Below the pieces are notes generated by a model. It was not told the DNA's origin. It saw only the letters and a program-made list of their open reading frames with translations, and made no database searches. Below are positions 34,196 through 45,536 of a DNA stretch of 64,000 nt, piece after piece. The position numbers and the translations under genes are program-made. The stretch spans positions 79,431,982 through 79,495,981 of the forward strand of contig NW_026947484.1 in NCBI RefSeq assembly GCF_034190915.1. The letters are read 5' to 3'. Every line of letters begins with the position of its first letter. The stretch's first letter is position 1. Source of the stretch: Cavia porcellus. Its lineage: Eukaryota; Chordata; Mammalia; Rodentia; Caviidae.

Positions 34196-34344
34196 GAAGG
34201 CGAGCCCGGCGCGCGCCTGGGCACCCGGCCGGCCTCCCTTGGTCCCCCCGCGGCGTAGCGCGCAGAGGTGAAGGTCCGAGCGCGTCTGGCCCTCACTGGA
34301 GAGCGAAGAGGCAAGGTCTTCACTCCCTACCCTACAGGCTGGGA
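34196..34344 (+). other. Candidate first exon end, unidentified plus-strand transcript
   Basis: The GC-rich island tapers into GCTGGGA|GTAAGT, a strong splice donor with its GT at 34345-34346. Weaker options are GCAGAG|GTGAAG near 34267. No long frame with recognisable features is present, so a non-coding first exon or a divergent lncRNA is the likeliest reading. The downstream acceptor exon was not found. Confidence 0.3.
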
Positions 34345-34349
34345 GTAAG

Positions 34350-34885
34350 TGCCAATAAGGGGCAAGAATGTGCTCCCTTGAGAGGATGAGAAAACCCACG
34401 GCGGTTCCGCTCAACAAAGGGTGGGATAACTTACACTTGCTTGGGATACCATCCTAGGCTTCTACTTCCCCATCTTCAGCCCTTAAAAACTACCCGAGTA
34501 GATTTGAGCTAAATCCTACTCTCACCGCCTTATTTGAAAACCACTGTAGCTGGGGACCACTTACTGTTCTGCTACACGGTCACTGTGGACTGAATAGTCT
34601 GGACTCAGACAATCTGGCATCTTGAACACCCGTTGATAATGCAGACTCTAGTACTTAAATGGTTCAAACGTATTTGCCCATTTCTCTGCACACAGGAGTC
34701 CAGCAGGCACGTGCCCCTGGGCCCTGGCAATACCCAAAATCTTCCCAACATTTGCAGCTAAGCAGCTTATACAAGACAATAACGTGTTAGAAGTAGAGCC
34801 TTAGGAAGTCAGTTCTCTTGAAGCTTAATTTATGCACCTGCAAATAAGGGATTTCGGCCAGCATGAGTTCACCAGTGTTAAAATA
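34350..34885. other. Edge of the CpG island, nothing recognised
   Basis: CpG density drops quickly after about 34.4 kb. No exon or repeat family is identified. Confidence 0.4.
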
Positions 34886-34995
34886 ATGCTAAACTCTTTT
34901 CAGAGTCCCAGACCTTGTGCTAAGTGTTTTGCATACATTATCTCATTTAATCCTGACTCCAATACTGTTTTAGGTACGTGATACTATTCTCCTTT
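34886..34995 (-). mobile_element. MIR SINE fragment
   Basis: CCAGACCTTGTGCTAAGTGTTTTGCATACATTATCTCATTTAATCC is the antisense MIR/MIR3 5' core. The rest has decayed. Confidence 0.75.
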
Positions 34996-37129
34996 TAGGA
35001 AACACAAGCAAAGTTCTAAAAGTCAGTGGTTGTATTTTACGTCTGTCATGAAACATGCGATAAATGCATTTTAAAACCAACTATTGAAAGATTTAAGAAA
35101 GTAATATTGTTGCCTGTGGTAATCTCTAATGAGTTTATAAATGTGCTTAAAACAAGTTACAATGTAGCAGTGCTAGAGTTAGGTTTCACGATCCATTGTC
35201 AAGTAACAAAGTGGTGCGCCCCCCCATTAAACTTTAAATTTAGCATATTCACTTTACTTTTACAGATAAAGTCCTCTGTTTCTACAATGTTAGGGGTGCT
35301 TGTTAACACTGTATAGTTCTGAATAGCTTTGCTTTTTCAGTTCTTTTGTCTTAGTTTGCCAGTCTTCTCACTGTCAGCTGTTGCTTCTTGTTGCTATCAA
35401 TGAACATAGTTCTATTATCCTCTCCTGCCTTTTAATTTACTGCTTTTAATCTGCAGGCAAGAAAACCACATAATGAGGCTTGTGCAAAACTGTCAAGTAT
35501 AAATAGGTACTTTGAGGGAGTGTCCCTTAGAAAAAGTACGATCTTTGTGCTAGGTTATTGTAACACTGATTTAAAGCTGATTAAATACATATTTGCCTAC
35601 TTGATAGTTTGGTCTTTTCCTGAGTTAGGAATAGATTTTTTTTTTTTGTAAAGTTAAAATTTAGAATATTTTCCCATTTTAAGGTAGTGGACATCTTCAT
35701 AGTGAGGTCAGTAGGAATATTTCAGTGTTACTATCACACTGCATCAAATAACCAAACTACCAATCCAAACTACAGAATCAAAATACAGGTACTATATACA
35801 TTTACTATTTTATACTAGAATTAGTTACAAACAGGCCAAGAAAACCCTTTGCCTCTGCTCAATTCTGGTAGATTTTCTTTTGCATCATGTTTTAGAAGCT
35901 AGATGATTGTATCTTCATATATTTTAAATTTACTTATTAAATCACAGAAAAGACCCAACAGACCCACTATTAATAGTTACTACAATTTAAAACACTGTAG
36001 ACTCAAAAATACCTAACAAAAAACTACCATACATATCTTGATAAAGTCAATAAGTTGCCATTATAGTAATTATTTGCTATAATGTAGCAGCATACTTCTG
36101 ATCTTTAAAATGCCAAAGTTAATTGTCTTGTGATTTTAATGTGGCCTTTAAGCATGTTTTTTCTGAAATTAGAATTATTGGCAGAGGTTTAAGATTTACA
36201 TATTTGTATCTAAACCACTTGAAGAAAAGTTCAAAGCCCTGATTATATGTGTATAGATTTTAAACTTTATAAATTACTGTAGCACATTCTTAGGAGTAAA
36301 TTTATTTTTTAGTTATTGTGTACTAGAGTATTTTCCTTACTGCATATTTAAGGACTAAGTTATTTTGATATTAATGCCTAAAAAAGGAAAAGATGCTAAT
36401 GAAAAGTTAAAATATAGATATGCCATAATATTGCTTCAAAAAATTGTGTATCTGAGTTTTGAAAATCAATATATTCTGTGTCAGCTGACTTGAATTTATG
36501 GTCAGTCTTTTTAATAAAGTAGAAATCTCATTTAAAAATTTTTTCATTTGATTAGAACATTCTGTTTTCAATTGAGAAACACAGAATCTTAGTCCTCATG
36601 TGAAATGAATGGTTTTATTTCTATGAGTATTCATTAAGCACTTATGCAGAGCACTTGAAAATTAGACTACTAGATTACTAATTGCCTTCACTGGATCTGA
36701 AATTCTGTGGATGTGTCATAATGACAAGAGGCTGACAGAGGCAAAAGTAATTCAAAACTGTAAGGTTGGGGATCCAATACCCATCGTGCGCGCACACACA
36801 AAACCTACATAAATTGCTACTATTTCCTGGTGGGGGTAGCACCCCTACCAGACCCACCTCCACCTAAAATATATTGTGGTTTTGAAAGCAATACAATAAA
36901 TTTTTGTTATCTTTCTGATTGTGTTACAAACCAGCTGATTGTTCAGCTATGCTGAATTTCAAAAAAATTACATATTTTTTGTTGGAATTGAGTTTTTATC
37001 CCAGCACAGAAAAATAATTGAATTAAGTGACTGTCTCTTTATTCAAGATGAAAGCAAATTATCTTTTCATAATATACATACTTTTAATTAGTTTAGAGTA
37101 TCAAATACCATATTTGCAACATAAAAACT
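34996..37129. other. AT-rich DNA, nothing recognised
   Basis: The plus frame at 35026-35316 has no recognisable domain. A short (CA) and GTGCGCGC patch lies at 36786. There is no supported gene. Confidence 0.4.
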
Positions 37130-37280
37130 AAATGTATGAAAATGACCCAAATGTTGGTCAGTAGTAGGAGAAAAAAAAGATACATTTATACAGTGGAATA
37201 CTATTGAGCAATTAAAAAGAAAAGATTGCTAATACACAAAGAGAATAAATCTGAAAAACATGTTCAGCAAAAGAAGCTAT
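37130..37280 (+). mobile_element. L1M 3' region (part 1)
   Basis: ACCCAAATGTTGGTCAGTAG and ACAGTGGAATACTATTGAGC AATTAAAAAG are the ORF2/3' UTR junction of an old L1 in sense orientation. A B1-dID interrupts it. Confidence 0.75.
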
Positions 37281-37466
37281 GCAGACCTGCATATGGTGAT
37301 GCATACCTATAATCCCAGCACCTTAGGAGGCTGAGTTAGAAGGATCACATATTTGAGCTCGACTTAGGTAACATAGTGAGACCCTGGCTCAAAAAATAAA
37401 AAAGACCTTGAGATGTAGCTCAATACAAATGTCTTGGCTTCATTCCCTAGTACTGAGAGGAGCTAG
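37281..37466 (+). mobile_element. B1-dID dimeric SINE
   Basis: The B1 half reads GTGATGCATACCTATAATCC CAGCACCTTAGGAGGCTGAG and GTGAGACCCTGGCTCAAAAAATAA. The ID half reads GACCTTGAGATGTAGCTCAA and GGCTTCATTCCCTAGTACTG. It is inserted into an L1M 3' end. Confidence 0.85.
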
Positions 37467-37925
37467 ACAAGCAAAGAGCAAGTATAAATCCACGTATATG
37501 AAGTAAAAGAACAGAAAAAGCTATTTCCTTAGTAACAAGAATAAGTTACTATTTCCCTATGATGGGGGTGGGACAACGAAGTGGGATTTACTGGAAAAAT
37601 AAGAGAGTTTTGTGGGTGTTAGTAATGTTCTGCACTCTCCGAGTTGGTAACCAACTCACATGTTGCTATTAAAATCTGTAAATTAAAATGTAAATTTTAC
37701 TTTCACAACCATATGAGCTGCATTTTAGGCACATTACTGCCACGTGACTTGGCTACCCTGTTAGGTTGTGCATGTACAGAAAATTTCTCTGATTTCAGAA
37801 GCATTGCTACACAGTGCTGTTACAGATTTTGTCTTACATCGTTTTATATAAGTGCTTACATTTGTCAAAATTACAATTAGTGAACATATATATATTATTA
37901 TATGGCAATTATACCTGTCTTCAAA
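37467..37925 (+). mobile_element. L1M 3' UTR (part 2)
   Basis: This continues the L1: GATGGGGGTGGGACAACGAAG, TTTTGTGGGTGTTAGTAATG, then ATTTGTCAAAATTACAATTAG and GGCAATTATACCTGTCTTC. That is the usual order in L1M 3' ends. Confidence 0.65.
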
Positions 37926-39899
37926 CCTTAGAAATCATTCATTGATATGTTTACTATATTACCAGTTTGACTTTTCCTAATAATTTTGTTCATTACAGAG
38001 AAATTATATATGGCGTAATAATTATCCTTGGCAAATTTTCAAAAATGTAACTGCCATATGGTAGATCAATTTTTGTTTTCAAAGAAAAAAATCTATTACT
38101 TTGCAATCCTGAATACATATACAAGTGAATTTCTTTTGAAGGTTTACAGTGAAGATCCAAGTAGTTATGGAGAATTTTTCTTCAGAGAAATTTCAGTATC
38201 TTAACACATGAGAGAAATCATAATCTTCTGCAATACATTTAGGAGTACTTGGGAGATTCAGTGCTCAGATAGGATGAGTAAATCAAGTAAACTGTCCAGT
38301 TGACGCTGAAGATTCAAAGGTTTTTGGATGTGGAAGAAAAAGTTTATAAATCTTTGATAAAAATCTCAGTGACCTCAGTTTTAAAATACTAATTTTCAAG
38401 TATCTTATGACAACATATGAATTGGTTCAAAATATTAAACATGTATGTTATACATTAAAATTACAAAATTTTTAAGTACTTTAAAGTTAAGTATCTCTAC
38501 CAACATTTCTTAAGAATTTAAGGAACTTGATTCATGTCAGAATGAAAATTTAATCTACAAAGTCAGTAATACAATCTAATCCAAAAAGTATTTTTACTCA
38601 ATTACCAATCATGTATCAAAATTATTTTATTTGATCCAAATTACTTAACTGCTAAATTTTTCTTAAACTCCCCACCCTGTCCCCATCTAGTGTAGAATCT
38701 GGAAAATAAGTTCCTGTTTGACTGTTATTCCTACTTGAAGTATTGTAATGTACAAAGCTTTCATTTAAGTTGCTGTGAATGGTTATGTTACAGCATGATT
38801 AAATTTTTCATCCTTATATTTTACAAGCATACTATAGCCACTCACAAAGAAAAAGATCACTGATTCAATTACCCATATTTCTAAGCACTTTTTTGTTTTA
38901 AATGAGGGGATTGATTTGCATGGGATATTTTCCTAAAAGTTCTATTTAGCTTATTTTTTGTTTTGAAGGACAGGGAACACAAAATTACACATTTTGCAGT
39001 TGGATGTGTAAAGTATTTGCCTCTGAACACTGTTTGAAATTTTATCAAATACTTCCTTCCATAAAAGAGATCAGAGACATTTTTAAGACCTTCATGGATG
39101 TAAAATAATGTGAAAGTACATTGACTAAAACTTCACTTTCAAGGCCTTCAATCCTACATAATATTGAACATTAAAATGCACCCCAGTACTAAGTAAAGTA
39201 GCTAACAATCAAGTTTGCAAATTATATAATTGCAAGTTATGTAGACATCTTACTATTTAGGTTATTTTTCTTTTTTGGCAGCTTTTCATATTTTAAAGTC
39301 AACTTCCCCAACATTTTCAAAGAAGCTATAAAACATCTAAGTCCAAAACATACAACTTTATGGATAAAATAACCCTGTAAGAATAGTGAAAAAATTGAAT
39401 TTAATAAAATCTGTCTTTTCATATTTCTTCTTTCAAAAGTGGGGGAGAATCCTTAACCAGAAAATATCACAATCCACTGAGATAAAATAATGGTGCACTT
39501 TGTTGACTAGTTCCACAAAGATTAGAAAAATAAATAAAACTTGTTTTCTAAGATGATTACTTAAGTCCACTACGCTGTACTCTTATTTGGCACTATAACC
39601 TTTACTTCATTATAAAGTTACACATTATGAAAAAAATAAAGACAGTTTGAATGTGCTTTAAAAGATTACCCTATTTGTAGCTTCAAATGTGTGACACAAT
39701 AATTATAGACTTCTCATTAAATGTGATATCATTCTTCACCCAGAAGAAATAACCCCTAATGAACACTAATTTGTGTTGAAGATTGGTGAAAGACAAGAAA
39801 TTCTGATGTGAATAATATGAAAAAGATATATAAAATTGTATCACAATATTCATAGGGTTAAACATGCTTATTTTTATCATTGCGTTTTTATTTTAAAAA
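37926..39899. other. AT-rich DNA, nothing recognised
   Basis: Short minus frames at 39237-39422 and 39683-39880 are unremarkable. No gene or clear repeat is seen. Confidence 0.4.
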
Positions 39900-40345
39900 G
39901 AAAAGTCAAAAAAGCAAAAGACAACAACAGCAAACTCAATAACAATATAGGTATTCAAAACAATGAAAAATTTAACAATGATTGTTATATTGCATATTGT
40001 TCTCTTTTTTTTCAAAGAAAGAATAGAAAAACAGAAGAGTAGAATGATACCAAATTTTAAAAAAAGTCATAGAATTGCCAGTTGATACATTACTCATTGT
40101 CATCTTAAAAAATAGTTGCCAAAGTCACAAAATCAAAGCATAAATCCTGGCTAGACACTCAGACAATGACAGTGCAAATCCTTCTGTTCAGTGTTCCAAC
40201 AGAAATTCAATAATATGGTCATCTATCTTACACACTATATATACCATTATACCCTTTAGAGCACTTTCCTTCACTTTCACAATATCTATTATACTTTTTT
40301 GATCCCATTATTCTTTATTACTTTTACATTACAGAGATAATGTGA
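39900..40345 (-). mobile_element. HAL1-type LINE 3' region (copy B), rearranged
   Basis: 40003-40345 aligns by eye with 48.03-48.35 kb in the same orientation. Shared words include AATAGTTGCCAAAGTCACAAAATCAAAGCATA, AATATGGTCATCTATCTTACACAC and CCCTTTAGAGCACTTTCCTT, each with substitutions. The 3' end would be the T tract at 40003-40012. 39930-40000 (AACAATGATTGTTATATTGC) resembles a more internal part of the family, so the copy seems rearranged or lies next to a second fragment. Confidence 0.5.
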
Positions 40346-41053
40346 TATTTACTAATGTGAGTATTTTACTAATCAGGATATTTTCAAGTTGCCTCTATCT
40401 TCCTATAAAGGCCTCATGATCATCCTTTTTTTATAGTTGAGTAAATATGCCTATTTTGAAAGTGAATATTATTTTAATCTTCCTAAAATTAAAAGTATGA
40501 AAAGTAAAGTTGCATAAAATACCTTTGTCATTTTAAGTCAGCACTGATCCAATGACCCAAAAATGCAACTTCAAAGCGCTGTGTTTCAAGAAAAGCCAGA
40601 AATTCAGTGATTCCCTATAGAGATGGCAGAACTGAATGATGCATAAATAAGTGATTCTAAAATGTAGCTTAATGTAAGTGGGAGTTCTCACTGCAGAGAG
40701 CAAACTAAGAAAGCATCCAACAGAAATAAAAGTAATTCTTGTAAGAACATTTTTTAGTTAACTTTGTTGTATAATCAAAACGTAGTTGTCAGCGTCTCTT
40801 TAAAAAGCTATACCTCTATGTTTGGCAGTCATCTTTGGAAAAGAAATATAATTGTGGAAGTTTATGGTAGACGGCAAAAGATACAATACTTAACTATCAG
40901 AAACAAGTAAAGTATACTGGAAATTGTGATGTTTTTGGAAAGGAAGTTGATAATATCCTTACATAAATGTCCATGAATATGATCTTAACTCTAATGTAAG
41001 GTAATATAAAAGTAAAAAAGTAAAAATCAGGATGGTTACTTTGATTGTTTTTT
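40346..41053. other. AT-rich DNA, nothing recognised
   Basis: No gene or repeat family was recognised. Confidence 0.4.
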
Positions 41054-41075
41054 AAGTATAATGTATCACTTTGGA

Positions 41076-41271
41076 TTTTTTTTTTTTTTTTTTTTTCATT
41101 TTTATCGGTACCGGGGATCGAACTCACGACCGCCTGCTTGCAAGGCAGGTGCTTATGCCGCTGAGCTAAACCCCCAGCCCCTTCTTTTTCTTTTTTATCG
41201 GTACCAGGGATCAAACTCAGGACCACACACTTCAAGGCAGGCGTTATGCCGCTGAGCTAAACCCCCAGCCC
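41076..41271 (-). mobile_element. Two STRID SINEs head to tail
   Basis: Two minus-strand STRID copies (41076-41181 and 41182-41271) each show TATCGGTACC, a GATCGAACTCACGACC-like box B and CCGCTGAGCTAAACCCCCAG (box A in antisense). The second copy differs at several sites and has lost bases in the middle (ACACACTTCAAGGCAGGCG). The direct repeat AAGTATAATGT at 41054 and 41272 frames the pair, although 11 bases separate its left copy from the T tract. They are therefore probably one composite insertion or a nested insertion into the tail. Confidence 0.9.
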
Positions 41272-41282
41272 AAGTATAATGT

Positions 41283-42064
41283 TTCAATGGGTTGATTTTT
41301 CATTTGCTTGTGTGTATATGAGAGAATTATGTGTGTGTTTTGTGGGAAGTAAATCCATGAGGGAAGCAGTAATCTTAGAGGCAAGATATTTAAGGCTTCA
41401 ATTAAGAGATATAATTGTAGTATGAATAGGGAGAAGATATTTTAAAATGCAGAGTGAAGTTGATATGAGCAGTGCGTGAAAATTACTAAATCACCTAATA
41501 TTTAATGAAGAACTGCCATATTTGTTATGTTATTATGGGTACAGGGGGTAGAGAATAAGGAAGAGAAAGATATGAGAACCAAAACTCAGTTCCTTCCTTG
41601 ACAGCTGATCTTCTATTTGCTTCTGCAGCCTCATTCTGGTAGTCACCCTTCTTTGTAGAAGTCTGATCTGCATAGACCACCACATCTTCACTGTCTGGCT
41701 TCTAGTTGGTTTCCACAGTGATCAGCAATGACAGGAGGTTGGTAGAGGCAGAGGGAGGAGAAGAACAAAAATGAGGTCAGGTTATTTATTACCCTGTCTT
41801 CTACCCAGGATAGTTACTTCAAAATAGTGTACTCCTTGTTTGAAGATTCTGCTGGACTCCTTCACCCTTATCATTGGGCTTAAGGGTGATAATAGCTCCA
41901 CTGCTTTCCAGGTTTCTGCATCATTCTTTTAGCCCTCTATCTCCATATCTTGGTAAACAGATCATTTGCCATTGTAACCCATTGTATTTATTCAAATGCC
42001 CTCTTTTTAGTATGCCATCTATTTCTTTTTGTGACTTTGATGACATCTAGCATGCTTACAGACT
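41283..42064. other. Unclassified, possibly old LTR or DNA-transposon remains
   Basis: 41560-42000 has a distinct, more balanced composition (CAGCAATGACAGGAGGTTGG, GAGGCAGAGGGAGGAGAAG, GGGTGATAATAGCTCCACTG). It resembles words found in old interspersed repeats, but I cannot name the family. No gene is seen. Confidence 0.3.
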
Positions 42065-42405
42065 AATTACTACTTTGCTAGAGTTCCCAAGACACAAATT
42101 AACTGGCTTAAGCAACAGAAATTTTCCTCACAATTCTGGATGTCTGCGATCAAAATTTCAGAATTTCTTTCTTGGCTGGTAGACTTCCATATCGTATCTG
42201 TGACTTCATGTGGCTTTTCCTCTGTGTGTATGTTCTGAGGTCTTTTAAGAAGATCAGTCATATTGGATTAGGGCTCTCCCTAATATCTTCATTTTAGCTG
42301 AATTGCTTCATTCAAAATACTCTCTCCCTTTGGTCACATTCCGTGGCCATGAGAGTCAGGAATTCTGCATATAAATCAGTAAATTGGAACACAATTTAGT
42401 TAGGC
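42065..42405 (-). mobile_element. MLT1-like (MaLR) LTR
   Basis: In antisense it reads AACTGGCTTAAGCAACAGAAATTTTCCTCACAATTCTGGA, then CTTCATGTGGCTTTTCCTCTGTGTGT, then CAGTCATATTGGATTAGGGCTCTCCCTAATATCTTCATTTTAGC and ACACAATTTAGTTAGGC. This is the usual order of landmarks in MLT1-type LTRs. It is a solo LTR with no internal retroviral sequence nearby. Confidence 0.7.
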
Positions 42406-43059
42406 ATGCAAATTGATGTAGAAAACCATAAAAATAATCTCAGAATTAATGAGTATAGGTACACATACAAGAAAAGGGAGGTATTGCATTTATTCTGAAC
42501 AAGAACATTAAGAAGGAAAATTTGAACTGAACATAGTTTGATAAGCATGCAGATTTCAATGGCATATCCAAGCAGAAAAGACACATACAAAAGAAGTAAC
42601 ATTAGCTAAAAGGTACTTTAGGTCTCAACACTAATCTAGAATAAAAATAACACATGTATGGAATATTCTGATAGAGATTGTTAGTTACTTCATCTCAACT
42701 AACATTGTTAGTTAATCTCTTGGGAGAACAGGACTTTTCCTGGTTTTGATTTGCTCTGAAGACTTCCTTTTCCCTTAATGTTAGACAAAGTTTTTAAGAC
42801 TAGTTAATGCTCTGGATCTGTTGTGTTTATGGAGAAACTTCCAAGAAATCTTACCAAGTAGCTCGCCTGTATCCTTTGCTCCTTCATCTTTTGTTCACTT
42901 CTCTTTCCTGCTGCTTAGAATAAGGACACCACCAAGTCAAGTACATGGAATGGAGTAATAGAAAATCAAGTTTCTAATGATTTTGAAGCCACTAGGCCAC
43001 CCTGAATTGTGTTTATATGAGAAAAAGATAAGTCGTGTCTTCTGTCTCACAGTTGAACC
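42406..43059. other. Nothing recognised
   Basis: I can support no gene or repeat family here. Confidence 0.4.
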
Positions 43060-43310
43060 TAATCCTCGCATTTTCTATGTGCTAGGAACTGTTTGCAGTT
43101 TTCTTACATGTATAATTTTTCTTAATCCTTATTACAAGTATATTTGTAGATTATCATTATTATCTTCAATAAAGAAAGAATCACACAGAAATTTAGTAAT
43201 TTTCCCTAGTCAACATGCCTTGTAAGTATAGGAATAAGAATTTGAACCAGACTGAGACTGACTCCAGATTCTGATCCCTTAACCAGTAGATCAGACTGCC
43301 TCTCTCTGTT
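43060..43310 (-). mobile_element. MIR SINE (MIRb-like), nearly complete
   Basis: In antisense it reads TTTTCTATGTGCTAGGAACTG, TAATCCTTATTACAAG, GAAATTTAGTAATTTTCCC, then GAATTTGAACCAGACTG..GACTGACTCCAGATTCTG and CCTTAACCAGTAGATCAGACTGCCTC. The order of parts matches a long MIR. Confidence 0.8.
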
Positions 43311-44377
43311 CTCTAATCCTGCAGACAGCCATCCCTCACTGGAAAAACAAGACTATTTTTGAAAGCTACAGCCTGAATTAGAGAATCCTACTCAAACCTG
43401 AAACAGTGCTAGGAAGAATTTGGCGCTAAAACAAATTAAATGAAAACTCTGATACAGATATCTACATAGTAACAATCTTATTTGTCATTATTTCAGCCCA
43501 AAAATTGCTAAAAAGTTTTGTCTGTCCATTGTAACACTGATAATTTATCTCTAAAATTAATCTGACTTTACTTAATTAGAGCTTCTTGTGAAGTTATATA
43601 AATCTATAAATCTAAAATGCATTTGCTCCCTTGTTATCTAACTGTGATCAGTCACATAGAGTAAGGTGTTTTAGATCTGTGCCTCAAAGGGGGCTTCCCC
43701 TTGGCCATATTCTGCCAGAGTCCTTCTCAGAACCCCAGCTGGGATAATCTTTGGTACAATCCAGGGACAACTTCTGCACTTAATTGTCAGATTTCTCTTG
43801 AGAAAGACTCAGCTCTCAGTCAGGAGTCAATCCTTAAGGTGACAGTCTCTGTTGCACTCAGTTAGCAGCAGGAGAGCTTTAAGAGTGTTACTGGGCTTTG
43901 TTAACCCTTCTCTTAAAGAAACAAGAAAAGGGCATTTTAAGGATTTTCTTTTAATTGTAGGAAGAGGAAGAAATTGGACCAGTGGAAACTGTTCTATTCC
44001 CTTCCCATCTGGCCATATAAAAGGCTTCAAAAGGGCCTATTGGATCTATGCAGAAGATATTAAAACACTGAAATTCTGTAAAGAAGGAAATAAATAGGGG
44101 ATCCATTTATCCATTTTGCAGTAAGAAGTTCTAAAGGAAGAACACAGAAAGCATGGACCTATTATGTCTTTCATACAATTTGCTTTCAGGCTGTACATAG
44201 TACTATTGATCATCAAGAACTGCTTTAGCAGAATGAGATTTTTCAATAAAAAATATACCTAGCATGGTTTTTAATTTCTACTCCAATTTTTCTGGTTGAC
44301 AAAAACATTTGAAAAGTTCATTTATAATTAGTATTATACCATTTTAGGGTAGGAATAAGTACTTATTCATTTTTTTT
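43311..44377. other. No supported gene; one acceptor-like site
   Basis: A strong acceptor-like word TTTTCTTTTAATTGTAG|G ends at 43960 on the plus strand. It sits inside an 81-codon frame (43852-44097) with no recognisable domain. I do not call an exon. Confidence 0.3.
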
Positions 44378-45421
44378 AAAATAGATTTATTGAGATATAG
44401 TTCATAATGAATAACATACATATTAAAAGTGTACAATTTGATAACTGCTCACAATGTATTGCAATTAATGTCTCTGTCACTTTAAAAAACTCTATTATGC
44501 TGTTTTGAAATTCTGTATCATCATTTTTGTTTTTTCATTAAAAAAATAATCCTATGGCCCTTTCCAGTCACTTCTTTTCCTCTTACCCCCCAGAAACTGA
44601 TCTGCTGTTACTGTTTTCCTTTTACCAAACATTATATATCATAAAAATGTAAACATGCAATCTTTAAATACTTGTTTTTGTGCTTTTCTTTTTTGCCTAA
44701 CTTTTGTTTAGCTGGATATTTTTGAGGCTTATATCCTATTGTAATGTGATCAGTAATTCATTTCTTTTTATTGCTGAACGATATGCCATTGGGTAGCTAT
44801 ACCACAATTTCTAGATTTTTGTAATAATTAATACTGCTATGAACATTTATATATAAATCTTATTGTAGACAGATATTTTTATTTCACTTTGGTAGATGCT
44901 CCAGGAATGAAATTGTTGAGTCATGTGATAATTGCATGTTTCATTTTATAAGAAATTGCCAAAATGCTTTACTAAGTGCCTGTACCATTTTGTATTTCCA
45001 CTAGAATTATGTGAGAGTTCTAGCTCCATATCCTTGCCAATCTTCATTGTGGTTTAAATTTGTATTTTCCTGATGGCTACTGAAGATGAGCATGATTTCA
45101 TGTGCCTTTTGATGACTCCTCTGTCTTCTTTTATGAAGTGTCTGTCCACAATCTACCCCTCTGGTCTTTGATTTCTGTTGTCCTACCGAGCTATGAGAGT
45201 TTTTAAATATTTCAGATTCAAATTCTTTGTCACATAGATATACTTTACAAATACTTCTCTCACTGTATGAATTTCCTTTTTACTTCTCTAGTAGTATCTT
45301 TCAAAGACCAAATAATTTTAATTTTAATGGCATCAAGTATATCAATAATGTATTTTATAGTTTTTCTTTGTTTTGTTTATCTAAAATGTCTATCTAATCC
45401 AAAAATTGGATTTTTTTTCCT
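44378..45421 (-). mobile_element. L1M 3' UTR and ORF2 end (part 1)
   Basis: An antisense L1 3' end carries TTTATTGAGATATAGTTCATAATG, ATTGCTGAACGATATGCC ATTGGGTAGCTATACCACA, TACTGCTATGAACATTTATA, GGAATGAAATTGTTGAGTC and AGAAATTGCCAAAATGCTTTAC. The landmarks are in the standard order for L1M (L1MB/L1MC class). It is strongly decayed. Confidence 0.85.
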
Positions 45422-45536
45422 CTTTTTTTTTTTTTTTTTTTTGTCTTTTTCCTTTTTATTGGTCCCAGGGATCGAACTCATGACTGCCTGCTTGCAAGGC
45501 AGGCACTTATGCCACTGAGCTAAATGCCCAGCCCCC
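45422..45536 (-). mobile_element. STRID SINE inserted in L1M
   Basis: A T tract is followed by TTTTTATTGGTCCCAGGGATCGAACTC, TGCCTGCTTGCAAGGCAGGC and CCACTGAGCTAAATGCCCAGCC. It is a complete minus-strand STRID, younger than the L1 it splits. Confidence 0.93.

Larger units (their letters stand above)
32900..34300. promoter_or_regulatory. CpG-island promoter, probably divergent
   Basis: This is the only strongly GC-rich, CpG-dense block in the window. CpGs are frequent throughout 32930-33180 and 33480-34290, while the flanking arms have almost none. It lacks a TATA box and carries a GC box (33916-33927), a CRE/ETS composite (33935-33949) and a YY1-type site (34182-34195), the pattern of a housekeeping promoter. 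Donor-like splice sites point outward on both strands (minus at 32895 and 33271, plus at 34345), which suggests divergent transcripts. I could not identify either transcript. Open frames through the island (for example minus 32892-33431 and 33748-34323) are low-complexity and common in CpG-rich DNA, and I do not call them genes. Confidence 0.8.

Noticed and set aside
33748..34323. 191-codon minus-strand frame in the CpG island
   Set aside because: It is Arg/Pro/Ala-rich with no recognisable domain, and it spans the promoter motifs. It is best explained by low stop density in GC-rich DNA.
41061..41255. Apparent tRNA-Ala genes in the STRID copies
   Set aside because: Boxes A and B are tRNA-like because ID/STRID SINEs derive from tRNA-Ala, but the acceptor stem does not fold and A-rich tails and TSDs are present.
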